Positions 9,368 through 18,045 of a stretch of DNA of 64,000 nucleotides are shown here, in pieces. The stretch comes from Burkholderia sp. WSM2232 (GTDB lineage Bacteria; Pseudomonadota; Gammaproteobacteria; Burkholderiales; Burkholderiaceae): positions 186,001 to 250,000 of the forward strand of contig NZ_AWZV01000004.1 in assembly GCF_000472545.1 (NCBI RefSeq). The letters are read 5' to 3'. Position 1 is the first letter of the stretch. Every line of letters begins with the position of its first letter. Under the pieces are notes generated by a model. It searched no databases. It saw only the letters and a list, made by a program, of their open reading frames with translations, and was not told the DNA's origin. Made by a program: the position numbers and the translations under genes.

Positions 9368-10309
9368 TCAAAGTTCGTATGTTTCGTGTTCGCCCTTGAG
9401 CGCCTGTTCGATCAGCTTGCGGTTCAGGCCCGGCGAGAGCAGCTCGACGAGCGTGTACACATAGCCGCGCAGATACGCGCCCTGTTTGAGGGCGATTCGC
9501 GTGACGTTGCTGCCGAACAGGTGGCCGACGGGCATGGCGCGCAGGTGGCGGTCGCGTTCGGCGTTAAAAGCGATATCCGCCATGATGCCGACGCCGAGGC
9601 CCAGCTCGACGTAGGTCTTGATCACGTCCGCGTCGATTGCCTCCAGCACGATGTCCGGGTGCAGGCCGCGCAGCCGGAACGCTTCGTTGATCTTGCTGCG
9701 GCCGGCGAAAGCGTTATCGTAGGTGATCAGCGGATATTGGGTCAGATCGTCCAACGAGAGCAGCTTGCGTTCGAGCAGTGGATGATCCGGCTGCATCACC
9801 GCGACGTGGTGCCACTGAAAGCAGGGCAGCGAGACCAGCTCCTTATAGTTGGAGATGGCTTCGGTCGCGATGGCCAGGTCCGCCTGGTCGTGCAGCACCA
9901 TCTCGGCCACTTGCGTGGGGCTGCCTTGCAGGATCGAAAGGTGCACCTTGGGAAAGCGCTTCTTGAACTCGGCGATGGCGGCCGGCAGCGAATAGCGCGC
10001 CTGCGTGTGGGTGGCGGCGATCACGAGGTTGCCCTGGTCTTGCGCCGCGTAGTCCTTGCCGACCCGCTTGAGGCTCTCCACTTCCTGCAGAATACGCTCG
10101 ACCGACTGCAGAATGATCCGCCCCGGTTCAGTGAGCGAGCGCACGCGCTTGCCGTGCCGGGTGAAGATTTCCACGCCCAGCTCGTCCTCGAGCTCGATGA
10201 TGGCCTTCGAAACGCCCGGCTGGCTTGTATACAGCGCCTTGGCCGCTTCGGTCAGATTGAAGTTCTGCCGCACAGCCTCGCGCACGAAGCGGAACTGATG
10301 CAGGTTCAT
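9368..10309 (-). CDS. cysB: CysB, LysR-type regulator of cysteine and sulfate assimilation
   Basis: This 313-residue LysR-family protein matches CysB in its N-terminal HTH (MNLHQFRFVREAVRQNFNLT, then AKALYTSQPGVSKAIIELE) and in the effector domain (ATHTQARYSLPAAI, where the Thr-His-Thr-Gln stretch contributes to the sulfate/acetylserine pocket, and ITYDNAFAGRSKI). The family activates sulfate-assimilation genes in response to N-acetylserine or, in Cbl-like members, represses in response to sulfate. It is divergent from the cysI operon with a 220-bp AT-rich intergenic region, the expected regulatory arrangement. Confidence 0.95.
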   Translation of the reverse strand: MNLHQFRFVREAVRQNFNLTEAAKALYTSQPGVSKAIIELEDELGVEIFTRHGKRVRSLTEPGRIILQSVERILQEVESLKRVGKDYAAQDQGNLVIAATHTQARYSLPAAIAEFKKRFPKVHLSILQGSPTQVAEMVLHDQADLAIATEAISNYKELVSLPCFQWHHVAVMQPDHPLLERKLLSLDDLTQYPLITYDNAFAGRSKINEAFRLRGLHPDIVLEAIDADVIKTYVELGLGVGIMADIAFNAERDRHLRAMPVGHLFGSNVTRIALKQGAYLRGYVYTLVELLSPGLNRKLIEQALKGEHETYEL

Positions 10310-10529
10310 ATATAACCTCTCCGCATATCAAAAGAATTTTTTAGTCGTTTGAAATATAAGGCGAGTTTATTACGATCTGTCCATCTTTTTCAATATGGAT
10401 ATCTGTATTTGTTATAAGCAAATGAGAGATAGGTCTAAACCCTGACTCGCAGATGCTGACAAACACGGACGTTCAGAGCGCGGCGGGTCCGGACCGTCGT
10501 GGGTAACGCAAAAAAATTGGGGTCCCCGA
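10310..10529. promoter_or_regulatory. Divergent cysB/cysI control region
   Basis: This 220-bp region is markedly AT-richer than its flanks, typical of LysR-controlled divergent promoters. An inverted repeat ATTTG-N7-CAAAT occupies 10407-10423 and is a candidate CysB contact. CysB sites are weakly conserved, so the exact site is an inference. Confidence 0.55.
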
Positions 10530-12209
10530 ATGTACCAATACGATCAGTACGACCAGACCATCGTCGATGAACGGGTCGCGCAGTACGCCGATCAGGTTCG
10601 CCGCCGCTTGTCGGGCGAATTGAGCGAAGAGGAGTTCCGTCCGCTGCGCCTGCAGAATGGCCTGTACTACCAGCGCCATGCGTACATGCACCGCATTGCG
10701 ATTCCCTACGGCAACCTGCGCAGCGACCAGTTGCGCATGCTCGCGACCATCGCGCGCGAGCACGACCGCGGCTACGGCCATTTCTCCACCCGCTCGAACA
10801 TCCAGTACAACTGGATCAAGCTCGAGGAAACGCCGGAGATTCTGCGCAAGCTCGCGTCGGTGCAGATGCACGCCATTCAGACCTCGGGCAATTGCATCCG
10901 CAACATTACCGCCGATCAGTTCGCGGGCGTCGCGCCTGACGAATTCGTCGATCCGCGTCCGTGGGCCGAAATTCTGCGTCAATGGTCGACGTTCCACCCC
11001 GAATTCCTGTGGCTGCCGCGCAAGTTCAAAATCGCCGTATCCGGCTCGCAGGAAGACCGTGCCGCCGTGCAGATCCACGACATGGGCGTGTATGTGAAGC
11101 GCAACGCGCAAGGCGAACTGGTGGTCGACATTCTGGCGGGCGGGGGTCTAGGCCGCACGCCGATCGTGGGCGCGGTGATCCGCCGCGATCTGCCGTGGCA
11201 ACACCTGCTGACCTACAGCGAAGCCGTGCTGCGCGTGTATAACCGCTACGGCCGCCGCGACAACATGTACAAGGCGCGCATCAAGATTCTCGTGAAGGCG
11301 CTGTCGCCGGAGAAGTTCGCCGCGCAGGTCGAAGAAGAATGGCAACACCTGAAGGACGGACCTTCGACGCTGACGCAGGCCGAACTCGACCGCGTGTCGC
11401 AGTATTTCCAGCCGCCGGTGTACGAGAAGCTCGCCGACACGGACGCTTCGTTCGAAAAGCATCTGCTGGAAAACCGCGGGTTCGCGCGCTGGGTGGAGCG
11501 CAACGTGCGTCCGCACAAGGTGTCGGGCTACGCAGCGGTCACGCTGTCGCTGAAGAACGGCATCGTGGCGCCGGGCGACGCAACGGACGCGCAAATGGAA
11601 GCCGTCGCGGATTGGGCCGATGAGTATTCGTTCGGCGAGATTCGCGTGTCGCACGAACAGAACCTGATTCTCGCGAACGTCAAGAAGCGCGATCTGTTCG
11701 CGCTGTGGGAAAAGGCTAAGACCCAAGGCTTCGCGACGCCGAACATCGGCTTGCTGACCGACATCATCGCGTGCCCGGGCGGCGATTTCTGCTCGCTTGC
11801 GAATGCCAAGTCGATTCCGATTGCGCTCGCCATCCAGCAACGCTTCGAAGACCTCGACTTCGTGTATGACCTCGGCGACGTGTCGCTGAATATCTCGGGC
11901 TGCATCAACGCCTGCGGTCATCACCATGTCGGCAACATCGGCATTCTGGGCGTCGATAAGGACGGCTCGGAGTGGTATCAGGTGACGCTTGGCGGCGAGC
12001 AGGGCACGGGCGCGACGGGCGCTCACCTGGGCCGCGTGATCGGACCGTCGTTTTCGGCGGAAGAAATGCCGGACGTGATCAGCAAGGTGATCGACACGTT
12101 CGTCGAGCACCGCGAGGAAGGCGAGCGTTTCATCGATACGTACAGCCGCATCGGCATTGCCCCGTTCAAGGAACGCGTGTACGCGTCGCGTCAACCGGCT
12201 CACGCGTAA
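10530..12209 (+). CDS. cysI: Sulfite (nitrite/sulfite) reductase hemoprotein, CysI
   Basis: This 559-residue siroheme and 4Fe-4S reductase carries the cluster ligands Cys415 and Cys421 (CPGGDFC) and Cys458 and Cys462 (CINAC) in the order C-x5-C then C-x3-C, after two ferredoxin-like and siroheme-binding halves (GHFSTRSNIQYNW; ILANVKKRDL). It reduces sulfite to sulfide by six electrons. No cysJ flavoprotein lies in the operon, so the electron donor is probably a ferredoxin or an unlinked protein. Downstream, a DUF934 gene follows at 22 bp. It is the first gene of a CysB-type operon. Confidence 0.94.
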   Translation: MYQYDQYDQTIVDERVAQYADQVRRRLSGELSEEEFRPLRLQNGLYYQRHAYMHRIAIPYGNLRSDQLRMLATIAREHDRGYGHFSTRSNIQYNWIKLEETPEILRKLASVQMHAIQTSGNCIRNITADQFAGVAPDEFVDPRPWAEILRQWSTFHPEFLWLPRKFKIAVSGSQEDRAAVQIHDMGVYVKRNAQGELVVDILAGGGLGRTPIVGAVIRRDLPWQHLLTYSEAVLRVYNRYGRRDNMYKARIKILVKALSPEKFAAQVEEEWQHLKDGPSTLTQAELDRVSQYFQPPVYEKLADTDASFEKHLLENRGFARWVERNVRPHKVSGYAAVTLSLKNGIVAPGDATDAQMEAVADWADEYSFGEIRVSHEQNLILANVKKRDLFALWEKAKTQGFATPNIGLLTDIIACPGGDFCSLANAKSIPIALAIQQRFEDLDFVYDLGDVSLNISGCINACGHHHVGNIGILGVDKDGSEWYQVTLGGEQGTGATGAHLGRVIGPSFSAEEMPDVISKVIDTFVEHREEGERFIDTYSRIGIAPFKERVYASRQPAHA

Positions 12210-12231
12210 GCGCGCAAAGGATACAGACCAG

Positions 12232-12786
12232 ATGGCTTCTATCATCAAGAACCGCGCGATCGTCAACGACGACTGGACGCTCGTGCGCCCGGCCGAAGAC
12301 GGCTCTCTGCCCGCGCTCAACGAACTGCCGGCCGGCAAGGTGCTGGTGCCGCTCGCGTTGTGGCAAGCAGAGCGCGACGCGCTCGCTGCTTCGCGCGGCG
12401 CGGCCGACCTGGGCGTGTGGCTCGCGCCGGACAGCGAGCCGGCGGAGATTGCCGGCGATTTCGACAAGCTCGCGCTGATCGCCGTGGACTTCCCGGTGTT
12501 TCGCGACGGCCGCGGCTACAGCATTGCCCGCCTGCTGCGTGAGCGTTACGGCTACAAGGGCGAACTGCGCGCCATCGGCGACGTGCTGCGCGACCAGGTG
12601 CGCCTGATGCTGCGCTGTGGCTTCGACGCATTCGCAGTGCGCGCCGACAAGGACATCGCCGACGCAATCAAGGCATTCGACGATTTCACCGTGCAGTACC
12701 AGGGCGCATTCGACGAACCGTCGCCGCTGTTTCGCCGTCGCGCGGCTCTGTCGGCGTCGTCGGCTTCCGTTAAGGCCACGGCATGA
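12232..12786 (+). CDS. DUF934 family protein of the cys operon
   Basis: This 184-residue protein is of the DUF934 family, which is regularly found directly after cysI in proteobacteria that lack cysJ. It is soluble and has no recognised catalytic motif; the best conserved part is AVDFPVFRDGRGYSIARLLR, followed by LRAIGDVLRDQVRLMLRCGFDAF. The ATG at 12232 (AAAGGA upstream) is chosen over an in-frame start 75 bp earlier that overlaps cysI. The last four bases overlap cysH (ATGA). A role as accessory or electron-delivery partner of sulfite reductase is inferred from context only. Confidence 0.9.
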   Translation: MASIIKNRAIVNDDWTLVRPAEDGSLPALNELPAGKVLVPLALWQAERDALAASRGAADLGVWLAPDSEPAEIAGDFDKLALIAVDFPVFRDGRGYSIARLLRERYGYKGELRAIGDVLRDQVRLMLRCGFDAFAVRADKDIADAIKAFDDFTVQYQGAFDEPSPLFRRRAALSASSASVKATA

Positions 12787-13535
12787 GCGCCGCCCTGTCG
12801 CAAAGGCTTACGCCGGAACTCGCCGCGAAGGTCGAGCGCCTGAACGCGCTGCTCGACTCGATCGCTGCACGCCACGCGAACGTGAAGCTCGCAAGCAGCC
12901 TCGCGGCCGAAGACATGCTGCTCACGCACGCAATCCTGTCGCGTGATGTGAAGATCGGCATCTTCTCGCTGAACACGGGCCGTTTGCATGCCGAAACTCT
13001 TGGCATGTTCGAGCGCGTGAAAGAGCGTTATGGCTACGAGATCGAGCAGTTTCATCCGCAGGCTGCCGCTGTCGACGAATACGTCGCTTCGCACGGTCTG
13101 AATGCGTTTTACGAAAGTGTCGATCTACGCAAGCGCTGCTGCGAGATCCGCAAGGTCGAGCCGCTCAACCGCGCTTTGTCGGATGTGAGCGCGTGGGTGA
13201 CGGGGCAGCGCCGCGAGCAGTCGGTGACGCGTGCCGAACTGCACGAGGAAGAACACGACGCCGCACGCAACATCGCGAAGTTCAATCCGCTCACGGACTG
13301 GACCGAAGCCGAAGTGTGGGATTACCTGAAAGCGTTCGAGGTGCCGGTCAATCCGCTGCATGCGCGCGGTTATCCGAGCATCGGCTGCGAGCCTTGCACA
13401 CGCGCGGTTCGCCCCGGCGAAGACAGCCGTGCGGGCCGCTGGTGGTGGGAGTCGCGCGATACGAAGGAATGCGGGCTGCATATCACGACGATCACGCCGA
13501 TTGCCGTGGACCGCAGCGAGAACGCGCCGGCTTGA
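12783..13535 (+). CDS. cysH: Phosphoadenylyl/adenylyl-sulfate reductase, CysH
   Basis: This 250-residue PP-loop-fold reductase converts APS or PAPS to sulfite. Two cysteine pairs, Cys119-Cys120 (KRCCEIRKVEPL) and Cys202-Cys205 (GCEPC), are the 4Fe-4S ligands that mark the APS-reducing type. The C-terminus ends KECGLH, holding the catalytic cysteine. Together with cysD and cysN but no cysC (APS kinase) in the operon, this suggests direct APS reduction. It overlaps the DUF934 gene by four bases. Confidence 0.95.
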   Translation: MSAALSQRLTPELAAKVERLNALLDSIAARHANVKLASSLAAEDMLLTHAILSRDVKIGIFSLNTGRLHAETLGMFERVKERYGYEIEQFHPQAAAVDEYVASHGLNAFYESVDLRKRCCEIRKVEPLNRALSDVSAWVTGQRREQSVTRAELHEEEHDAARNIAKFNPLTDWTEAEVWDYLKAFEVPVNPLHARGYPSIGCEPCTRAVRPGEDSRAGRWWWESRDTKECGLHITTITPIAVDRSENAPA

Positions 13536-13689
13536 TGCAGGTCCGGTTTGTGCGGCGTCGAGTGCAGAAGGTTCCGGTTGGCGACTTGCCTTTGCGACTT
13601 CACCCCGCACATACCGAATCACTGAGCGAATTGAATCACTGAGCTCTGACGAGCAACCTCGTCGGGGCGAATCAACGAAGGACCCAAAC

Positions 13690-14652
13690 ATGAGCACCAC
13701 GCTCGATTCCACTGTCAACGCTCCGCTTGCCAACACGGCGAACCGGATGGATCACCTCGATTGGCTCGAAGCCGAGTCGATTCATATCCTGCGCGAACTG
13801 GTCGCCGAGTGCAGCAAACCGGCGCTGCTGTTTTCGGGCGGCAAGGATTCGGTCGTCGTGCTCGCGCTTGCGCTGAAGGCGTTCGGCATTGGCGCGAATC
13901 GCAAGACCGTGCTGCCGTTCCCGCTCGTGCATATCGACACCGGCCACAACTACGACGAAGTGATCGACTTCCGCGATCGTCGCGCGAAAGAAATCGGCGC
14001 CGAACTGGTGGTCGGGCACGTTGAAGACTCGATCAAGCGCGGCACCGTGCGCCTGCGCCGCGAAACGGATTCGCGCAACGCCGCGCAGGCCGTGACGCTG
14101 CTCGAAACCATCGAACAGCACGGCTATACCGCGCTGATCGGCGGCGCGCGCCGCGACGAAGAAAAGGCCCGCGCGAAAGAGCGCATCTTCTCGTTTCGCG
14201 ACGAGTTCGGCCAATGGGACCCGAAAGCGCAGCGCCCGGAACTGTGGAGCATCTACAACGCGCGTCTGCACAACGGCGAACATCTGCGCGTGTTCCCGAT
14301 TTCGAACTGGACCGAACTCGACGTGTGGCAATACATTGCGCGCGAAAAGCTCGAACTGCCGTCGATCTACTACGCGCACCAGCGCGAGATCGTGCGCCGC
14401 AACGGCCTGCTGGTGCCGGTCACGCCGCTCACGCCGATGCGCGAAGGCGAAGTCAGCGAAACCGCAGTGGTGCGCTTCCGCACGGTCGGGGACATCAGCT
14501 GCACCTGCCCGGTGGAAAGCGATGCCGACGATCTCGAGAAGATCATCGCCGAAACGGCCGTGACCGAAATCACGGAGCGCGGCGCGACGCGGATGGACGA
14601 TCAGGTCTCCGAAGCCGCGATGGAACAGCGCAAGAAGCAAGGTTATTTCTAA
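13690..14652 (+). CDS. cysD: Sulfate adenylyltransferase small subunit, CysD
   Basis: This 320-residue subunit makes APS from sulfate and ATP with CysN. The ATP-pyrophosphatase PP-loop is SGGKDS at residues 49-54, and the family segments VHIDTGHNYDEVIDFRD and IGGARRDEEKARAKERIFSFRD are present. The ATG at 13690 follows a 154-bp spacer after cysH; an upstream in-frame extension has no family similarity. CysN starts 24 bp downstream. Confidence 0.96.
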   Translation: MSTTLDSTVNAPLANTANRMDHLDWLEAESIHILRELVAECSKPALLFSGGKDSVVVLALALKAFGIGANRKTVLPFPLVHIDTGHNYDEVIDFRDRRAKEIGAELVVGHVEDSIKRGTVRLRRETDSRNAAQAVTLLETIEQHGYTALIGGARRDEEKARAKERIFSFRDEFGQWDPKAQRPELWSIYNARLHNGEHLRVFPISNWTELDVWQYIAREKLELPSIYYAHQREIVRRNGLLVPVTPLTPMREGEVSETAVVRFRTVGDISCTCPVESDADDLEKIIAETAVTEITERGATRMDDQVSEAAMEQRKKQGYF

Positions 14653-14676
14653 GCACGCCGACAAGGACAGAACATC

Positions 14677-15993
14677 ATGAGCAGCATTCACCAACCAGAA
14701 GACCTCGGCGTGCTTCGCTTCATTACCGCGGGCAGCGTGGACGACGGCAAGAGCACGTTGATCGGCCGCCTGCTGTACGACAGCAAGGCTGTGCTGTCCG
14801 ACCAGTTATCGGCGTTGTCGCGCGCGAAGAACAAGCGCACCGTGGGCGACGAAATCGACCTCGCGCTGTTGACCGACGGCCTCGAAGCCGAACGCGAGCA
14901 GGGCATCACGATCGACGTCGCGTATCGCTACTTCGCGACCGCCAAGCGCAAGTTCATCATTGCCGATACGCCGGGTCACGAGCAGTACACGCGCAACATG
15001 GTGACGGGCGCGTCGACCGCGCACGCCGCGATCATTCTGGTCGACGCGACGCGGGTGACCTTCGTGGACGGCGTCGCGCAACTGTTGCCGCAGACCAAGC
15101 GTCATAGCGCAATCGTCAAGCTGCTCGGCTTGCAGCATGCGATTGTCGCGATCAACAAGATGGACCTGGTCGATTACAGCGAGACGCGCTTCAACGAGAT
15201 TCGCGACGCGTATGTCGAGCTCGCGCGTCAACTCGGCCTCTCCGACGTGCGCTTCGTGCCGGTGTCGGCGCTCAAGGGCGACAACATCGTGACCGCGAGC
15301 GAGCGCATGCCGTGGTATGCGGGCGAGCCGTTGCTGGATCTGCTCGAAGCATTGCCGGTGGAAGTGGCGACGGGCCAGGCGCTGCGCTTTCCGGTGCAGT
15401 GGGTGGCGCGCCAGGACGGCAGCCAGGCCGACGACTTCCGTGGCTACATGGGCCGTGTCGAGGCGGGCGAAGTGAAGGTGGGCGACACGATTGTCGTGCT
15501 GCCGGCCAATCGCGAAGCCACGGTTGCCGAGATCATCGCGCCAGTGGTGGGCGGCACGGCCGCGGTGGACCGCGCGTTCGCCGGCCAGACGGTGACCATT
15601 CGTCTCGCCGAGGACGTTGACGTGTCGCGCGGCGATACGTTCGTGCTGCGCGAAGCGGCGCCGGAGCCAGCGAAAAAGCTCGAAGCCGATCTGTGCTGGT
15701 TCGACGACACGCCGCTCTCGACGCAGCGCAAGTACTTGCTGAAGCAGACCACCAACACCGTGTTTGCGCGCATCGGCTCCATCAAGGAAGTGCTCGACGT
15801 GCATACGCTGTCGCAGTCGACCGATCGCCGCGAACTGGCGATGAACGACATTGGACGCGTGGCGCTGACGCTGCAGAAGCCGCTGGTGTGCGACGTGTAC
15901 GACTCGCATCAGGGCACGGGCGCGTTCGTGCTGATCGACGAAGCGACGCATCATACGGTCGCGGCCGGCATGATTCGCGCGTTTTCGGCGTAA
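14677..15993 (+). CDS. cysN: Sulfate adenylyltransferase large subunit, CysN
   Basis: This 438-residue EF-Tu-like GTPase drives APS synthesis by CysD. G1 is GSVDDGKST (residues 19-27), G3 is DTPGHEQ and G4 is NKMD. Length corresponds to CysN alone, without the C-terminal APS-kinase (CysC) domain found in NodQ-type fusions, which agrees with the APS-reducing CysH. It lies between cysD and cobA in the operon. Confidence 0.96.
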   Translation: MSSIHQPEDLGVLRFITAGSVDDGKSTLIGRLLYDSKAVLSDQLSALSRAKNKRTVGDEIDLALLTDGLEAEREQGITIDVAYRYFATAKRKFIIADTPGHEQYTRNMVTGASTAHAAIILVDATRVTFVDGVAQLLPQTKRHSAIVKLLGLQHAIVAINKMDLVDYSETRFNEIRDAYVELARQLGLSDVRFVPVSALKGDNIVTASERMPWYAGEPLLDLLEALPVEVATGQALRFPVQWVARQDGSQADDFRGYMGRVEAGEVKVGDTIVVLPANREATVAEIIAPVVGGTAAVDRAFAGQTVTIRLAEDVDVSRGDTFVLREAAPEPAKKLEADLCWFDDTPLSTQRKYLLKQTTNTVFARIGSIKEVLDVHTLSQSTDRRELAMNDIGRVALTLQKPLVCDVYDSHQGTGAFVLIDEATHHTVAAGMIRAFSA

Positions 15994-16045
15994 GCGGTTT
16001 GCGCTGCCGCGCACTGCTGGCGTACTGACGAACAGGCTGAGGCAA

Positions 16046-16810
16046 ATGGGTAAGGTTTATCTGATCGGCGCGGGACCGGGTGCCGCCGACCTGATCACGG
16101 TGCGCGGCGCACGGCTTCTCGCGACCGCCGATGTGGTCTTGCACGACGCGCTGGTCGAGCCCGCGATGCTCGACTACGCGCCGTCCCACGCGCGGCGCAT
16201 TGCGGTGGGCAAGCGCTGCGGACGGCTGTCCACGGCGCAGCAGTTCATCAACAAGCAGATCGTGGACGCGGCTCTCGAACACGAAGTGGTGGTGCGCCTG
16301 AAGGGCGGCGACCCGATGCTGTTCGGTCGCGCCGACGAGGAGATGCGCGCGCTCGAGGCGGCCGGCATCCACTATGAAGTGGTGCCTGGCATTACGGCTG
16401 CGCTTGCCAGCGCAGCTTCGTTGAAGCGGTCGTTGACGCTGCGCGGCGTATCGCGCAGCGTGGCATTGGCAACGTTCAGCCGCGCGCCCGGATCGGACGA
16501 AATTCGCGAGCAGGTGAACGCCGATTCGCTCGTGTTTTACATGGGCCGTGACAGCGGTGTCGAGATTGCGCAGCAGTTGATCGCCGCGGGCAAGCCGGCG
16601 TCGACGTCTGTGGCGATTGTCGAGGCTTGCAGCACCGAGCGCGAGCGCATGCTGACGTTGACGCTTGATGAGCTCGCCGCTGGGGAGGCTCAGCGATGGG
16701 TGGATGTTTCTCAGCCTAGTCTGTTGATGATTGGCGAGGCGTTTGCCGCGCGCGAGCGCGTGCAGGATGCGGCGCGGCGTGTGGGTGGTGGGGTTTTGGT
16801 GGCGGCTTAG
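16046..16810 (+). CDS. cobA: Uroporphyrinogen-III C-methyltransferase
   Basis: This 254-residue SAM-dependent enzyme methylates uroporphyrinogen III at C2 and C7 to precorrin-2, the branch point to siroheme and cobalamin. Signatures are VYLIGAGPGAADLITVRGA at the N-terminus and VVRLKGGDPMLFGRADEE. It is a single-domain SUMT, not the trifunctional CysG. As last gene of the cys operon it most likely supplies siroheme for CysI. Its stop overlaps the stop of the convergent gene at 16807 by four bases. Confidence 0.95.
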   Translation: MGKVYLIGAGPGAADLITVRGARLLATADVVLHDALVEPAMLDYAPSHARRIAVGKRCGRLSTAQQFINKQIVDAALEHEVVVRLKGGDPMLFGRADEEMRALEAAGIHYEVVPGITAALASAASLKRSLTLRGVSRSVALATFSRAPGSDEIREQVNADSLVFYMGRDSGVEIAQQLIAAGKPASTSVAIVEACSTERERMLTLTLDELAAGEAQRWVDVSQPSLLMIGEAFAARERVQDAARRVGGGVLVAA

Positions 16811-17274
16811 GGGAGCGGGGGTCGTGGATCGTTGCAAAGCCGCTCGCATCCACCCTGACAGATAGGAACCAGCGTCACGCCGATTTGATTTAATGCCTTA
16901 TTGCCATTGTCGTCTGTATCAGCGTTTTTAGTAATCCTCTTATCCACCCAGATGTTCTTCTCTTTGGTTCCAAGCTGAATCAAATAGGCTCGCAGTGCTG
17001 ACGCCCGTTGAGTTGCTAGTGCTGCTGGCTCATCCTCTTGCACGTATCCACCGGCATACACGATCCCTCTGATTTCAACGTCGGGCCATTGACGTGCGGC
17101 AAGAACCAGGTCCGCAATTTTCAGCCGGTCGGTATTGGGAATCTCTACGGAATTGAGAGGTAAACTGTCTTCCATATCTTCAGAGATTGTGCAGGCGTGC
17201 GCATTGGCTACCGACCATAGGGTGCAAAGTATCAGTGCTGCATGAGTTGCAATAGATTGCATTCGTTTGGTCAT
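16807..17274 (-). CDS. Secreted hypothetical protein with OmpA-like C-terminal segment
   Basis: This 155-residue protein has a signal peptide (cleavage near residue 27, ANAHA|CTISE) and a segment like the OmpA_C fold (PAALATQRASALRAYLIQLG, then NIWVDKRI), but lacks a convincing peptidoglycan-binding Asp/Arg pair. The gene is visibly AT-richer than its neighbours (27 of 60 bases are G or C from 16861), suggesting acquisition. It lies 59 bp downstream of the fragment at 17334-17600 on the same strand. I do not recognise a named family; periplasmic immunity or accessory function would be speculation. Confidence 0.65.
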   Translation of the reverse strand: MTKRMQSIATHAALILCTLWSVANAHACTISEDMEDSLPLNSVEIPNTDRLKIADLVLAARQWPDVEIRGIVYAGGYVQEDEPAALATQRASALRAYLIQLGTKEKNIWVDKRITKNADTDDNGNKALNQIGVTLVPICQGGCERLCNDPRPPLP

Positions 17275-17333
17275 GCCGAGTCTATGTCATCGAGGCGTGT
17301 TGAGATCGCCAAAACGGACTGCACGAATACGCG

Positions 17334-17600
17334 TCAGATAGCGTCAACAATTTCGAGTATTAGCCGCCTCGCATCTGCCGTCGCAATTCGCTGGGTGCGA
17401 ACCCTGGACTCGGTCATGCCACTTGCTATGATGTTCGAACCAAGGCACACGCGAAAAGGCACGTTCGCGAGCGGCTGTCCGTCGCTGTCCCATAGCGTAG
17501 ATTGTTGGTCGAAGGTACGAGCCGGTGGCGATTGTCCGGCAGCTGCTTCGCTGTTGCTGTCGGAATAGAACGCGTTCTTCTGTTCGGCCCTTCCATGCAT
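17334..17600 (-). CDS. Small protein resembling a type VI secretion spike-associated C-terminal domain; possibly a fragment
   Basis: The 88-residue product contains FDQQSTLWDSDGQPLANVPFRV followed by a Gly-Thr-type linker and RTQRIATADARRLILEIVDA (both given in part). This D-x-G-x-P-L-A-N-V-P-F/Y pattern with a later R-T-Q-R-I is common at the C-terminus of VgrG- and PAAR-linked proteins in Burkholderia. The N-terminal 30 residues are unlike any domain I know and an in-frame stop lies just upstream, so this may be the tail of a decayed larger gene. Family assignment is from memory of the pattern and remains unproven. Confidence 0.5.
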   Translation of the reverse strand: MHGRAEQKNAFYSDSNSEAAAGQSPPARTFDQQSTLWDSDGQPLANVPFRVCLGSNIIASGMTESRVRTQRIATADARRLILEIVDAI

Positions 17601-18045
17601 TCGTTGGTCTTAAAGGCGTGAGCTTGGCCGACTGCAGCGCTCAGTCCTGCGACGCATGGGAACCAACCATCTCGTTCCAAAAAGCAGTCCGCGCGGAGCG
17701 GCAAGCTCGTCGCTCAGACTAGTCGATGAGGCGAGACGGCGAAATCGGATTTCCGCTGGCGGAGAAGAGGAGAGGGCTTAAATAGGTGTGAGGACAATCT
17801 GAAGATGCGCGATCGATGCGGAGTGCATGCGAATTGCGGAAAACGCATGCCGTTACGGACCGACTTTGAAGACCGAGCGCGCCGAGGCGCAATTCGAAGT
17901 AGTTGGCGGCGAACTGGTGAGAGAGCTACGGCGCGCTGGCCGCAAGACAAAGACGCGGCTCAGGCGAAGAGAAAAAATGCAGCAGCGGGACTCGCAAAGA
18001 CGACTCGCCCCGCGCTTAAAACCAAAAAATCAAGAACCCCCGCCC
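17601..18045. other. Non-coding stretch right of the islet
   Basis: Short overlapping frames on both strands exist but none has a ribosome-binding site plus family similarity. A run of A-rich purines occurs around 17950-18040. It may contain decayed sequence upstream of the fragment at 17334-17600. I see no tRNA, repeat or terminator with a T-tract. Confidence 0.4.

Noticed and set aside
9327-9371. Longer TTG start for the LivJ-like protein
   Set aside because: The extra 15 residues precede a complete signal peptide, and the ATG at 9326 has a good GGAG site.
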